The position numbers were made by a program, and so were the translations under genes. The notes below the pieces were generated by a model. It saw nothing but the letters and a program-made list of their open reading frames with translations, had not been told where the DNA came from and made no database searches. This document shows, piece by piece, positions 1 through 7,356 of a stretch of 21,875 nucleotides of DNA (its first letter is position 1; each line of letters opens with the position of its first letter). The stretch is from an uncultured Lachnospiraceae bacterium. GTDB taxonomy: Bacteria; Bacillota; Clostridia; Lachnospirales; Anaerotignaceae. Location: assembly GCA_944384285.1 (NCBI GenBank), contig CALWSX010000182.1, forward strand, positions 1-21,875, read 5' to 3'.

Positions 1-606
1 GGGGATACATATTCTATCATAGACAATGAAAACGGAAATACACTTCTTGTTTTATGTGACGGAATGGGAGTTGGAGAAAAAGCAAGAGAAAAGAGCAAAA
101 CTACGATAGAGCTTTTTGAAAAGTTTACAGAATGCGGATACAATAATGATATTAGCCTTGATATTATAAATTCTATGCTTGTTGTAAGTGATAATGACGA
201 AACATTTTCAACTATGGATATATGCAGTATAAACAACTACACAGGCACAGCGGATTTTATAAAAATAGGTTCAGCAGAAAGTTTCATAGTTAGAAGCAAT
301 AAGGAAATAGAAGTGTTAAAAAGTTATTCTCTTCCTGTAGGTGTTATAAAAACCATGGACAAAGAAGTATATAAAAGAGATATTCGTGACGGGGATTACA
401 TAATTATGATAACCGACGGAATTTGTGATTTTGCAAACGAAAATATAAAACCAAAAGATTTTTTGAATGATATACTTAAGGGGTTCTATTCAAGTAATCC
501 AAGGGATATGGCGGACTATATACTAAAAGAAGCAGAAAAAAAATCAAAGGCTAAAGGAAAAGACGATATGACGGTACTTTGTACAAGAGTCTTTACCAAA
601 AAATAA
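1..606 (+). CDS. spoIIE: Stage II sporulation protein E, C-terminal PP2C phosphatase domain (5' partial)
   Basis: Frame 1 is open from the first base, so this is the last 201 residues of a gene that starts outside the window. Visible PP2C-family metal-binding signatures are DGMG (residues 20-23 of the fragment), TDG (138-140) and KDDMT near the C-terminus (187-191). STMDIC and LPVGV stretches also match the SpoIIE phosphatase domain. In Bacillus, SpoIIE dephosphorylates the anti-anti-sigma factor SpoIIAA at the asymmetric septum, which releases sigma-F in the forespore. The N-terminal membrane region expected in the full protein is not in the window. The genes that follow (tilS, hpt, ftsH) are the ones that follow spoIIE in many Bacillota, which supports the call. 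A terminator lies directly behind the stop codon. An ATG at 64 is internal to the domain and is not the start. Identification is confident. Confidence 0.93.
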   Translation, partial: GDTYSIIDNENGNTLLVLCDGMGVGEKAREKSKTTIELFEKFTECGYNNDISLDIINSMLVVSDNDETFSTMDICSINNYTGTADFIKIGSAESFIVRSNKEIEVLKSYSLPVGVIKTMDKEVYKRDIRDGDYIIMITDGICDFANENIKPKDFLNDILKGFYSSNPRDMADYILKEAEKKSKAKGKDDMTVLCTRVFTKK

Positions 607-634
607 AAGAGAGGATATTTTCCTCTCTTTTTTT
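606..634 (+). terminator. Rho-independent terminator after spoIIE
   Basis: The arms AAAGAGAGGA (606-615) and TCCTCTCTTT (621-630) pair perfectly over 10 bp around a 5-nt loop. A run of seven T follows (628-634). The stem begins at the last base of the spoIIE stop codon, so it ends that transcript and separates it from tilS. Confidence 0.88.
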
Positions 635-717
635 ATAAAATTTTATGTATTTATCATTTCTTAATAAATATAAGAATTTTTTAATTATTATTTAATAATG
701 ATTGGGATACAAAGCTG

Positions 718-746
718 TTTACATTAGTATAATAGTTGGATATAAT
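718..746 (+). promoter_or_regulatory. Sigma-A-type promoter for tilS-hpt
   Basis: TTTACA (718-723) and TATAAT (741-746) are separated by exactly 17 bp, which is a near-consensus vegetative promoter. The expected transcription start near 752-754 gives a leader of about 34 nt to the ATG at 787. The promoter sits between the spoIIE terminator and tilS, so tilS-hpt can be transcribed independently of sporulation. Confidence 0.75.
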
Positions 747-786
747 AATATATTATACTCGTAAAGTGTTATATTTGGTAATTACT

Positions 787-2169
787 ATGTTTAATAAAGT
801 TTTAAATACAATAAAAAAATATAATATGATAAATATGGGTGATAAAATTGTTGTCGGAGTTTCCGGCGGTGCAGATTCAGTCGCCCTTTTTTGCATTCTT
901 GTAAAACTTAGAAAAGAGTATAATATATCCCTTATTGTTGTGCATGTAAACCATGGGGTAAGAGGTGAAGATGCTTTTAATGACTCTATGTATGTAAAGA
1001 GTATGTGTGAAAAATATGATGTTCCTTTTGAACTTTTTGAATGTAATATTAAAAAAGAGGCAACTACACATAAAATAGGGGAAGAGGAAGCGGGACGCTT
1101 AATAAGATACAGAGAATTTAATAATGCGTTAAAAAAATATGGTGCAACAAAAATAGCAGTTGCACATAATTTAAATGACAGTGTGGAAACAGTATTAATG
1201 CGACTTTGCAGAGGAACAGGTTTAAAAGGCCTTACTGGTATTACACCTGTAAGAGACAATATAATAAGACCTCTTATTGAGTGTGAAAGAGAAGAAATTG
1301 AAAAGTACCTTATAGATAATAAAATAGAATTTAAAAACGATTATACAAATGATGAAGATATTTATACAAGAAATAAAATTCGTCTTAATGTACTTCCTTT
1401 GTTGAAAGAAGAAGTTAATAAAAATGTTTTTAAAAATATTTTTAATACATCTATGATACTTTCGGAAGAAGAAAAATTTTTACAAAAAATATCAGAAGAT
1501 TTTTTTAATAAAAACGTAAATATAAAAGAGAATAAAGTTTATTTTCAAACAAAATCTCTTAAAGAACTGGAAATTGCTGTTTTAAGGAGAGTTTTGAGGC
1601 TTTCTATTAAACACATTTTAGGAAATATAAAAGATGTTTCTTTGACAAATATAGATGATTGTATTAAAATTATAAAATGTGGCAAAAACGGCAAAAGCAT
1701 TGATATTTTAAATGGTGTATGCGTAAGACTAATTTATGATAAAACAGAAATTTTTTATAAAAAAGAAGTTATAAATACACCCAAATTTTGTTATGATATT
1801 AATATAGAAAAAAAGGTATACGTAAAAGAATGTAAAAGCTTTTTTCTACTTACAAAAAATCAGAATTATGAAAATAAAAAATATTTAAGTAAATTTGATT
1901 TTAATAAAATTAATGGGGATATAAAGCTAAGAAGCAGAGAAACCGGAGACAAAATATATTTTTCAAGTATAAACGGAAATAAAAAAATAAAAGATTTTTT
2001 TATAGATAAAAAAATTCCTAAAGAAGAAAGAGATAGAATTCCGCTTTTATGCTTAAATAATGATGTGATATTTATATTTAAAAATATATATTCCGATTAT
2101 TACAAAGTATCTGATAATACTAAAGAAGTAGTTTATTTATACGTCTGGGAGGAAGAAAATGGAAGATAA
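787..2169 (+). CDS. tilS: tRNA(Ile)-lysidine synthase
   Basis: TilS uses ATP and lysine to convert C34 of the CAU-anticodon isoleucine tRNA to lysidine, so that it reads AUA codons. That activity matters in an AT-rich genome. The 460-residue protein has the PP-loop signature SGGADS at residues 26-31, followed by the N-type ATP pyrophosphatase core (VVHVNHGVRGE, AHNLNDSVET, RLCRGTGLKGL). The larger C-terminal region is lysine-rich and fits the TilS substrate-binding domains. The frame stays open upstream to a TTG at 736, but that codon lies inside the promoter spacer, so the ATG at 787 is preferred even though no strong Shine-Dalgarno is visible before it. The 3' end overlaps hpt by 11 bp, which implies translational coupling. 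Confidence 0.93.
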   Translation: MFNKVLNTIKKYNMINMGDKIVVGVSGGADSVALFCILVKLRKEYNISLIVVHVNHGVRGEDAFNDSMYVKSMCEKYDVPFELFECNIKKEATTHKIGEEEAGRLIRYREFNNALKKYGATKIAVAHNLNDSVETVLMRLCRGTGLKGLTGITPVRDNIIRPLIECEREEIEKYLIDNKIEFKNDYTNDEDIYTRNKIRLNVLPLLKEEVNKNVFKNIFNTSMILSEEEKFLQKISEDFFNKNVNIKENKVYFQTKSLKELEIAVLRRVLRLSIKHILGNIKDVSLTNIDDCIKIIKCGKNGKSIDILNGVCVRLIYDKTEIFYKKEVINTPKFCYDINIEKKVYVKECKSFFLLTKNQNYENKKYLSKFDFNKINGDIKLRSRETGDKIYFSSINGNKKIKDFFIDKKIPKEERDRIPLLCLNNDVIFIFKNIYSDYYKVSDNTKEVVYLYVWEEENGR

Positions 2170-2686
2170 AATTGAAGTATTAATTTCAGAAAAGGAAATT
2201 CAGGAAAAAGTAGCTGAAATTGCAGAACAAATTAAAAAAGATTATGAAGGAAAAACAATATTTGCGGTTTGTGTTTTAAAAGGCGGTGTTGTTTTCTTAT
2301 CAGATATTGTAAGAAAGCTTTATCCTCTTGATGTTAATCTTAATTTTATGAAAACATCAAGTTATAAATCAGGTACAGTTTCAAGCGGAAGTATGCAGAT
2401 ACACCTTGATCTTGACCAGGATATAAAAGATAAAGATGTAATTATTTTTGAAGATATTATTGATTCAGGTAATACTTTAAGTATTTTAAGAAAAATGCTT
2501 TTAAGAAGGGAGCCAAAATCTCTTAAAATATGTACTTTTTTAAGCAAACCTTCAAGACGTGAGGTGGAAATTCCGGTTGATTATGTATGTTTTGAGATAC
2601 CAGACAAATTTGTTGTCGGATATGGTCTTGATTATGCAGAAAAATACAGAAATTTACCTTATCTCGGATACGTTTGTACTGAATAA
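2159..2686 (+). CDS. hpt: Hypoxanthine phosphoribosyltransferase
   Basis: This enzyme salvages hypoxanthine (often also guanine) with PRPP to form IMP or GMP in the cytoplasm. At 175 residues it has the normal family length. Signature parts are VLKGG (39-43), the PRPP-binding loop with its acidic pair FEDIIDSGNTL (97-107), and the C-terminal stretch IPDKFVVGYGLDYAEKYRNLPY (about 147-168), which is typical of bacterial HPRTs. The ATG has a GGGAGG-type ribosome binding site just upstream, inside the end of tilS. The tilS-hpt-ftsH order is conserved in Bacillota. The distinction from guanine- or xanthine-specific phosphoribosyltransferases rests on this motif set and the neighbourhood. Confidence 0.93.
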   Translation: MEDKIEVLISEKEIQEKVAEIAEQIKKDYEGKTIFAVCVLKGGVVFLSDIVRKLYPLDVNLNFMKTSSYKSGTVSSGSMQIHLDLDQDIKDKDVIIFEDIIDSGNTLSILRKMLLRREPKSLKICTFLSKPSRREVEIPVDYVCFEIPDKFVVGYGLDYAEKYRNLPYLGYVCTE

Positions 2687-2730
2687 CATTTTAATAAACT
2701 AAGCATAATATTTTACGTATATGTTTTAAT

Positions 2731-2766
2731 AAAAAGACAAATAAGGAATAAATTGTCTTTTTAGTT
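2731..2766 (+). terminator. Weak AT-rich hairpin after hpt
   Basis: AAAAAGACAA (2731-2740) pairs with TTGTCTTTTT (2753-2762) around a 12-nt loop, and the second arm ends in a T-run. The stem has only three G/C letters per ten, so termination between hpt and ftsH may be partial. Confidence 0.5.
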
Positions 2767-2785
2767 AATTACAGATAAAAGTGTT

Positions 2786-2839
2786 TATAATAATAAAACA
2801 CGGTTTGTAAATTTTGGAGTTGTTGATTTTTTGTATAAT
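2786..2839 (+). promoter_or_regulatory. Candidate promoter region for ftsH
   Basis: Two perfect TATAAT hexamers occur at 2786-2791 and 2834-2839, about 145 and 97 bp before the ftsH start. Neither has a convincing TTGACA-like box at 16-18 bp. A promoter here is likely given the 249-bp gap and the weak hairpin before it, but which hexamer is used cannot be decided. Nothing else is recognisable in this gap. Confidence 0.4.
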
Positions 2840-2935
2840 GTATGTTAGAATTACCTATTGGTATTATTTTGAAAATATGTTTTGAAATTGACGACTTTAA
2901 AATATTAAGAAATAAAAGAATAAGGAGGAAGATGA

Positions 2936-4819
2936 TTGAAAAAGTTTTGGAAAAATATTGGACTTTACGTTATTATTTTTGTAATAATCGTTTTTACAAT
3001 CGCAATTGGCAACAAAACCTATAGTCCACAGGAAACAGTTAATTACACCTATGGTGATCTTATAGATAAGATTGAAAATGGAGAAGTAAAAGACGTTGAA
3101 TTACAAAGAAGCACAGATGTGGATAACTATGGTGTTGGAAGTGCAGAATTAAAAGATGGAACTAAAATTTCTGTAACAATACCTTCTGTAACAAACTTTA
3201 TTGATAAAGCTGATGATTACGGAGTAAAAATAGATGACGTGGCTCTTCCAAAAACAGGTGTTTTAAGAGCGCTTTTGCCATCTATATTAATGATGATACT
3301 TGCCATAGCTGTATTTTCGTTTATATTCCAGAAAATGCAGGGCGGCGGTGGCGGTAAAGTAATGAATTTCGGTAAAAGTAAAGCTAAACCGGGAGACCTT
3401 ACAAATAAAGTCACATTTAAAGACGTTGCCGGTCTTGATGAAGAAAAGAAAGAGCTTGAAGAAATAGTAGAGTTCTTAAAAGACCCTAAAAAGTTTTCAG
3501 AATTGGGAGCAAGAATTCCTAAAGGTGTCCTTCTTGTTGGACCTCCTGGTACAGGTAAAACTCTTCTTGCAAAAGCTGTTGCCGGAGAATCTGGAGTACA
3601 GTTTTTCAGTATTTCAGGTTCCGACTTTGTTGAAATGTTTGTCGGTGTTGGTGCTTCAAGGGTAAGGGACCTTTTTGATCAGGCTAAGAAAAACCTTCCT
3701 TGTATTGTCTTCATAGACGAAATTGACGCTGTTGGTAGACGTAGAGGTGCCGGAGTTGGCGGCGGACACGACGAAAGAGAACAAACACTTAACCAGCTCC
3801 TTGTTGAAATGGACGGTTTTGGTGTAAATGAAGGTGTTATAGTAATGGCTGCTACAAACAGAGCCGATATCTTAGACCCAGCTATTTTAAGACCAGGACG
3901 TTTTGACAGACAGGTTTATGTTGGAAGACCTGACTTAAAAGGAAGAATTGAAATTTTAAAAGTTCATGCAAGAAACAAACCACTTGCTGATGATGTTGAT
4001 TTTGAAGTTGTAGCAAAGACTACAGCAGGATTTACAGGTGCTGACCTTGAAAACCTTTTAAATGAAGCTGCTTTGCTTTCTGCAAGAGATAATAAAAAGA
4101 AAGTTGATATGGAAGAAATCCAAAAAGCTTTCATTAAAATAGGTATAGGTACAGAAAAGAAAAACAGAGTTATTTCTGAAAAAGAAAAGAAAATTACAGC
4201 TTACCATGAAGCCGGTCATGCTATACTTTTCGAAGTTCTTCCAGAAATTGATAATGTTCATAGTATTTCTATTATACCTACAGGTCCGGCGGGCGGTTAT
4301 ACTATGCCACTTCCTGCAGAAGACAGAATGTATAACAGCAAGAGACAGATGGAACAAGAAATTATATCTTTCTTAGGCGGTAGAGCTGCTGAGTTTATTA
4401 TAATGGATGATATAACTACAGGTGCTTCAAACGATATTGAAAGAGCTACATCTATTGCAAGAGCTATGGTTACTAAATTTGGTATGAGTGATGTTTTGGG
4501 TCCTATCCATTATGGCGGAGAAGACAGTGATGATGTTTTCTTAGGAAAATCTTTGGGTCATAACAGAAACTACAGCGATGGAGTTGCTGTTACTATAGAC
4601 AAAGAAATTAAGAAAATAATGGATCATTCTTACGAAGAAGCAAAGAGACTTTTGTTAGAAAATATTGATGTTCTTCATGCGGCTGCAAAACTTCTTATCG
4701 AAAAAGAAAAAATTACAGGCGATGAGTTTAGAGCTCTTTTTGAAAAAAAAGAATTTGATAATGTCGTAGATGAAATAATGCACGACACAAGTGATGAAAA
4801 TGAATTAAACGAAATTTAA
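2936..4819 (+). CDS. ftsH: ATP-dependent zinc metalloprotease FtsH
   Basis: FtsH is a membrane-anchored AAA+ protease that extracts and degrades membrane and short-lived cytosolic proteins. The 627-residue protein has an N-terminal membrane segment (about 9-25), an extracytoplasmic domain, a second membrane segment (about 111-131) and a glycine-rich linker. The AAA module has Walker A GPPGTGKT (202-209) and Walker B VFIDEID (258-264), with the second region of homology ending in RPGRFDR (319-325). The protease domain has HEAGH (424-428) and the distal zinc-ligand aspartate in TGASND (D500). The start is TTG at 2936, seven bases after AGGAGG (2923-2928). The nearer ATG at 2932 is in another frame. 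All catalytic residues are present. Confidence 0.96.
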   Translation: MKKFWKNIGLYVIIFVIIVFTIAIGNKTYSPQETVNYTYGDLIDKIENGEVKDVELQRSTDVDNYGVGSAELKDGTKISVTIPSVTNFIDKADDYGVKIDDVALPKTGVLRALLPSILMMILAIAVFSFIFQKMQGGGGGKVMNFGKSKAKPGDLTNKVTFKDVAGLDEEKKELEEIVEFLKDPKKFSELGARIPKGVLLVGPPGTGKTLLAKAVAGESGVQFFSISGSDFVEMFVGVGASRVRDLFDQAKKNLPCIVFIDEIDAVGRRRGAGVGGGHDEREQTLNQLLVEMDGFGVNEGVIVMAATNRADILDPAILRPGRFDRQVYVGRPDLKGRIEILKVHARNKPLADDVDFEVVAKTTAGFTGADLENLLNEAALLSARDNKKKVDMEEIQKAFIKIGIGTEKKNRVISEKEKKITAYHEAGHAILFEVLPEIDNVHSISIIPTGPAGGYTMPLPAEDRMYNSKRQMEQEIISFLGGRAAEFIIMDDITTGASNDIERATSIARAMVTKFGMSDVLGPIHYGGEDSDDVFLGKSLGHNRNYSDGVAVTIDKEIKKIMDHSYEEAKRLLLENIDVLHAAAKLLIEKEKITGDEFRALFEKKEFDNVVDEIMHDTSDENELNEI

Positions 4820-4829
4820 TAACTAATTT

Positions 4830-4859
4830 GGCAGAGTATATTTTACTCTGCCTTTTTTT
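4830..4859 (+). terminator. Rho-independent terminator after ftsH
   Basis: GGCAGAGTA (4830-4838) pairs perfectly with TACTCTGCC (4844-4852) across a 5-nt loop, followed by seven T (4853-4859). It begins about 10 bp after the ftsH stop codon. Confidence 0.9.
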
Positions 4860-4917
4860 ATTTGTTATTCATAATATAAATTATTTTTTAATGGTAAAAT
4901 ACAGTAAAAAAGGTTAT

Positions 4918-4961
4918 GCAAAGTATCTTTGCGTGACAAATGAGGCCTTGTGATATAAGAT
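4918..4961 (+). promoter_or_regulatory. Palindrome and possible promoter upstream of the XRE-family gene
   Basis: GCAAAG-TAT-CTTTGC (4918-4932) is a perfect 6-bp inverted repeat with a 3-bp centre, of a size suited to a dimeric helix-turn-helix protein. Just after it, GTGACA (4933-4938) and TAAGAT (4956-4961) are 17 bp apart and could be -35 and -10 boxes. Autoregulation by the downstream XRE protein would fit, but this is inference. Confidence 0.35.
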
Positions 4962-5004
4962 AAAGTTGTAAGAAGAAAAAAAGGACTTAAAGAGGAGGGG
5001 TTTT

Positions 5005-5745
5005 ATGACAGGAGTAGGAAAGAACATAAAAACTTTAAGAACCCAAAAAGGAATATCACAAGACGAACTTGCTGAAAAACTTTTTGTAAGCAGACAAACT
5101 GTTTCAAATTATGAAACGGGAAAAACACAGCCGGATATACAAATGCTTATAAAAATTTCCGAAGCTCTTGGTACAGAAACAAGTTATATTATTTATGGCG
5201 TGCCTTCAGATGTTGAAAGAAGGAAACAATACAAAAAATTGGCTGTAAAAATTATTATTTTAATAATATTTATAATTTTATTTTTGTTTTTAAACAAGTA
5301 TGCTGTTTATATGAGAAATAGGTATTATGATCCTTCAATAACTATATTTTTAAGCAGTATGTATTCACCTTTATTGTTTGTATTTTTGGCGTTTGTGTTT
5401 ATGCAAGCTTGTAGCATATTCTTAGGAGCAAAACCTATTAAAGTAACTAATCAGAAAAAGATTTATTATATTTTAATTGCTTTATTAGCAATATATTTTT
5501 TGGCAGTACTTCCTTATAATGTTTCTAATTTAAGGATCTCCTACGAAATGCAAGAAGCGCTTAAAAATCAAGTTTCATATTCATCTTCAGGTTTTAGTTT
5601 AAACAGATTTTTAGACAGTTTAGTTTATTTGACTTTATTACATAAGCCATTTAAGTATATATTTTTAATATTTGGTGTTTTACTTTGGAATTTTAAACCT
5701 GATAAAATAAGAAAAGAAAAAAAAGAAGAAAAACAAGATGAATAA
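5005..5745 (+). CDS. XRE-family HTH regulator with C-terminal membrane domain
   Basis: The N-terminal 65 residues form a Cro/C1-type helix-turn-helix (GKNIKTLRTQKGISQDELAE..., then VSRQTVSNYETGKTQPD, about 6-46). A basic linker follows. After it come about four hydrophobic segments (about 80-97, 118-140, 154-172 and 216-231), and the protein ends in a charged lysine/glutamate-rich tail. It is therefore a membrane-tethered DNA-binding protein of 246 residues. The ATG has a strong AGGAGG (4993-4998). It lies alone between two terminators, with a palindrome upstream that may be its operator. Signal and target genes cannot be read from the sequence. Proteins of this build are common in Clostridia as stress or envelope regulators. 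The HTH call is firm and the function is unknown. Confidence 0.85.
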   Translation: MTGVGKNIKTLRTQKGISQDELAEKLFVSRQTVSNYETGKTQPDIQMLIKISEALGTETSYIIYGVPSDVERRKQYKKLAVKIIILIIFIILFLFLNKYAVYMRNRYYDPSITIFLSSMYSPLLFVFLAFVFMQACSIFLGAKPIKVTNQKKIYYILIALLAIYFLAVLPYNVSNLRISYEMQEALKNQVSYSSSGFSLNRFLDSLVYLTLLHKPFKYIFLIFGVLLWNFKPDKIRKEKKEEKQDE

Positions 5746-5752
5746 AATATAA

Positions 5753-5790
5753 AAAACCACCCTTAAGAGTGAATTCTTAAGGGTGGTTTT
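5753..5790. terminator. Bidirectional terminator between convergent genes
   Basis: AAAACCACCCTTAAGA (5753-5768) and TCTTAAGGGTGGTTTT (5775-5790) form a perfect 16-bp stem with a 6-nt loop. A-tracts lie on one side and T-tracts on the other, so it can end transcripts from both the XRE gene (+) and the vWA gene (-), whose ends are only 50 bp apart. Confidence 0.92.
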
Positions 5791-5795
5791 AAAAT

Positions 5796-7184
5796 TTATC
5801 TTGTAATTACAATGTTAGATTCACAGCAAGCATAGTCTGTGTCAATGTTATTTGCAATAAATCTTGCTTTAAATTTTCTTGGATTACAAAGAGTGTCTCT
5901 GCTATCTAAATCAGGATCAAGATCATCTGGAAGTACGAATTTAATACATTTTACTAACACGTCACGACATGTAGGTGCTTCGTGAGCAGGAATAGTAACT
6001 GTTTTCATACCTCTTTGATGTTCCATACCGTTCAGGTCAACTTCGGTTAAAATAGCAGCTAAAGCTACTCTTTTATTAGGACAAACATTTTTAATTGTAA
6101 CATCTAACTGTACAATACGTCCTAAAGACTGAAGATAAGTGTCACCTAAATCAACAACTACAGAGTCCTCACAGCCTTCGATAGTAAAGTCTACAGGAAT
6201 AGGACATTCTTCAGGTTTAACAACTATATCACAGTTTACAAATACAGAAGGATCAGGGAATACTACATTATTTCCTTCGTTATCTGTATAAGTTATAGAT
6301 TCGTTTACAAATTTTTCTCCTGATGTTTGAGCTATATGCCTAATAAAGAACTCTAAAGTTGCACCTTCGTTTTCTGTTACTCCAAGTTCAGAAATTTTCC
6401 ACTGAATAGTAGTAGGATTCATAATCATAGCAGAACCTTTATCAGGAGGATTAACACTTAAAATTGAGAAGTCGGAATTAATTACTTCATCAATTACTAT
6501 ATTTGTTGCTCCCGGATTTGAAATATTGGCTGCAAGTTCTGCAAAGAGTTCTTCAAGATCAGCGTCATCAGGAGTTACAAGAACGTATGATGATGCAGGA
6601 TCTGATGCCCATCCGTTAAGTGTATTAACATCAATTCCATCGTCGCCGATTAATCCTATACAATAAATAATTACGCCAGCATTTTTTGCCTGTGTTGTAA
6701 TAGTATTTGGATTACCGCCAGTTGTTGTTTTACCGTCTGTGAACATAACGAGAACACGTGCATTTTGAGAGTTTGGATCAAATAATTCTAAAGCTTTTAC
6801 AAAAGCGTCTTCATGATTTGTAAGTCCACCGGCGTTTAAACCGTCAATAGCTGTTTTTAAGTCAGCAACAGAAGTTATAAGCTGAGTGTTCTGAGTTGCT
6901 GTACTTGCAAAACTTACGATACCTATACGGCTTCCTGAACCAATAACACCATCTTCAACGCCGTCAGTTGATTTTTCGATAATATCAATAAATGTTTTTG
7001 CTCCGGCTTTCATATTAGCAAGCGGAGAGCCTGCCATACTTCCGGAACGGTCAAGAATTAAAACTATGTCAGTTGGGTTTTCTGTGATATCAGGTGCTGC
7101 TGAAAGACCTAAAGTAACTTTCAAAGTACCCTCACAATCAATTCTGTCAATATTTATTTTTTTAGTTGAGCTTGTAATACCCAT
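5796..7184 (-). CDS. von Willebrand factor A domain protein with cysteine-rich C-terminus
   Basis: The 462-residue protein contains a vWA domain (about 37-220). Its metal-ion-dependent adhesion site is complete: DRSGS (45-49), T122 and D150 in FTDG. A beta-rich middle region (about 225-315) resembles the sandwich modules found in surface vWA proteins. The last third (318-454) carries nine of the eleven cysteines, including a CC pair near the end. No signal peptide, membrane segment or LPXTG-type anchor is visible. The ATG has AGGAGG nine bases upstream, so the cytosolic N-terminus is believable. It is transcribed alone, leftward. A sigma-K-like motif lies upstream, so a spore coat or exosporium protein is one possibility. 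Exact function is not recognised; the vWA fold is certain. Confidence 0.85.
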   Translation of the reverse strand: MGITSSTKKINIDRIDCEGTLKVTLGLSAAPDITENPTDIVLILDRSGSMAGSPLANMKAGAKTFIDIIEKSTDGVEDGVIGSGSRIGIVSFASTATQNTQLITSVADLKTAIDGLNAGGLTNHEDAFVKALELFDPNSQNARVLVMFTDGKTTTGGNPNTITTQAKNAGVIIYCIGLIGDDGIDVNTLNGWASDPASSYVLVTPDDADLEELFAELAANISNPGATNIVIDEVINSDFSILSVNPPDKGSAMIMNPTTIQWKISELGVTENEGATLEFFIRHIAQTSGEKFVNESITYTDNEGNNVVFPDPSVFVNCDIVVKPEECPIPVDFTIEGCEDSVVVDLGDTYLQSLGRIVQLDVTIKNVCPNKRVALAAILTEVDLNGMEHQRGMKTVTIPAHEAPTCRDVLVKCIKFVLPDDLDPDLDSRDTLCNPRKFKARFIANNIDTDYACCESNIVITR

Positions 7185-7228
7185 ATAAATTTACCTCCTA
7201 AAATTTTAAAATTTAATGCTTTCTCTAC

Positions 7229-7255
7229 ATACTATGCCTTGTATCAGATTTTGTT
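7229..7255 (-). promoter_or_regulatory. Possible sigma-K-type (mother-cell) promoter of the vWA gene
   Basis: Reading the minus strand, an AC dinucleotide (7255-7254) is followed after 16 bp by CATAGTATG (7237-7229). The sigma-K consensus is AC, 16-17 bp, then CATANNNTA, so only the final base differs. The leader to the start codon would be about 35-40 nt. A TATACT further upstream could instead be a weak sigma-A -10 box. The motif is short and could occur by chance. Confidence 0.3.
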
Positions 7256-7324
7256 ACATTTTAAAAAAAAGTATAATTTTAAGAGGGAATGTAGGAAAAA
7301 ATAGATTTTTTTGTAGTTAAATAA

Positions 7325-7351
7325 AAATAAAACCGGTGAAAAATCACCGGT
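7325..7351 (-). terminator. Terminator after the Na/phosphate cotransporter
   Basis: ACCGGTGA (7332-7339) and TCACCGGT (7344-7351) form a perfect 8-bp, GC-rich stem with a 4-nt loop. On the minus strand it is followed by a T-rich tract. It begins five bases beyond the stop codon of the transporter gene. Confidence 0.85.
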
Positions 7352-7356
7352 AATTT

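Noticed and set aside
736..786. N-terminal extension of TilS from a TTG codon
   Set aside because: The codon lies within the promoter and ahead of the predicted transcription start; the extension is low-complexity.
753..1259. 168-codon minus-strand frame within tilS
   Set aside because: It lies opposite the conserved PP-loop domain of TilS and has no independent support.
2842..3024. Small frame overlapping the start of ftsH
   Set aside because: It overlaps the ftsH membrane segment in another frame, has no ribosome binding site at its first ATG, and no recognisable product.
4058..4357. 99-codon minus-strand frame within ftsH
   Set aside because: It covers the antisense of the FtsH protease active site and has low-complexity composition.
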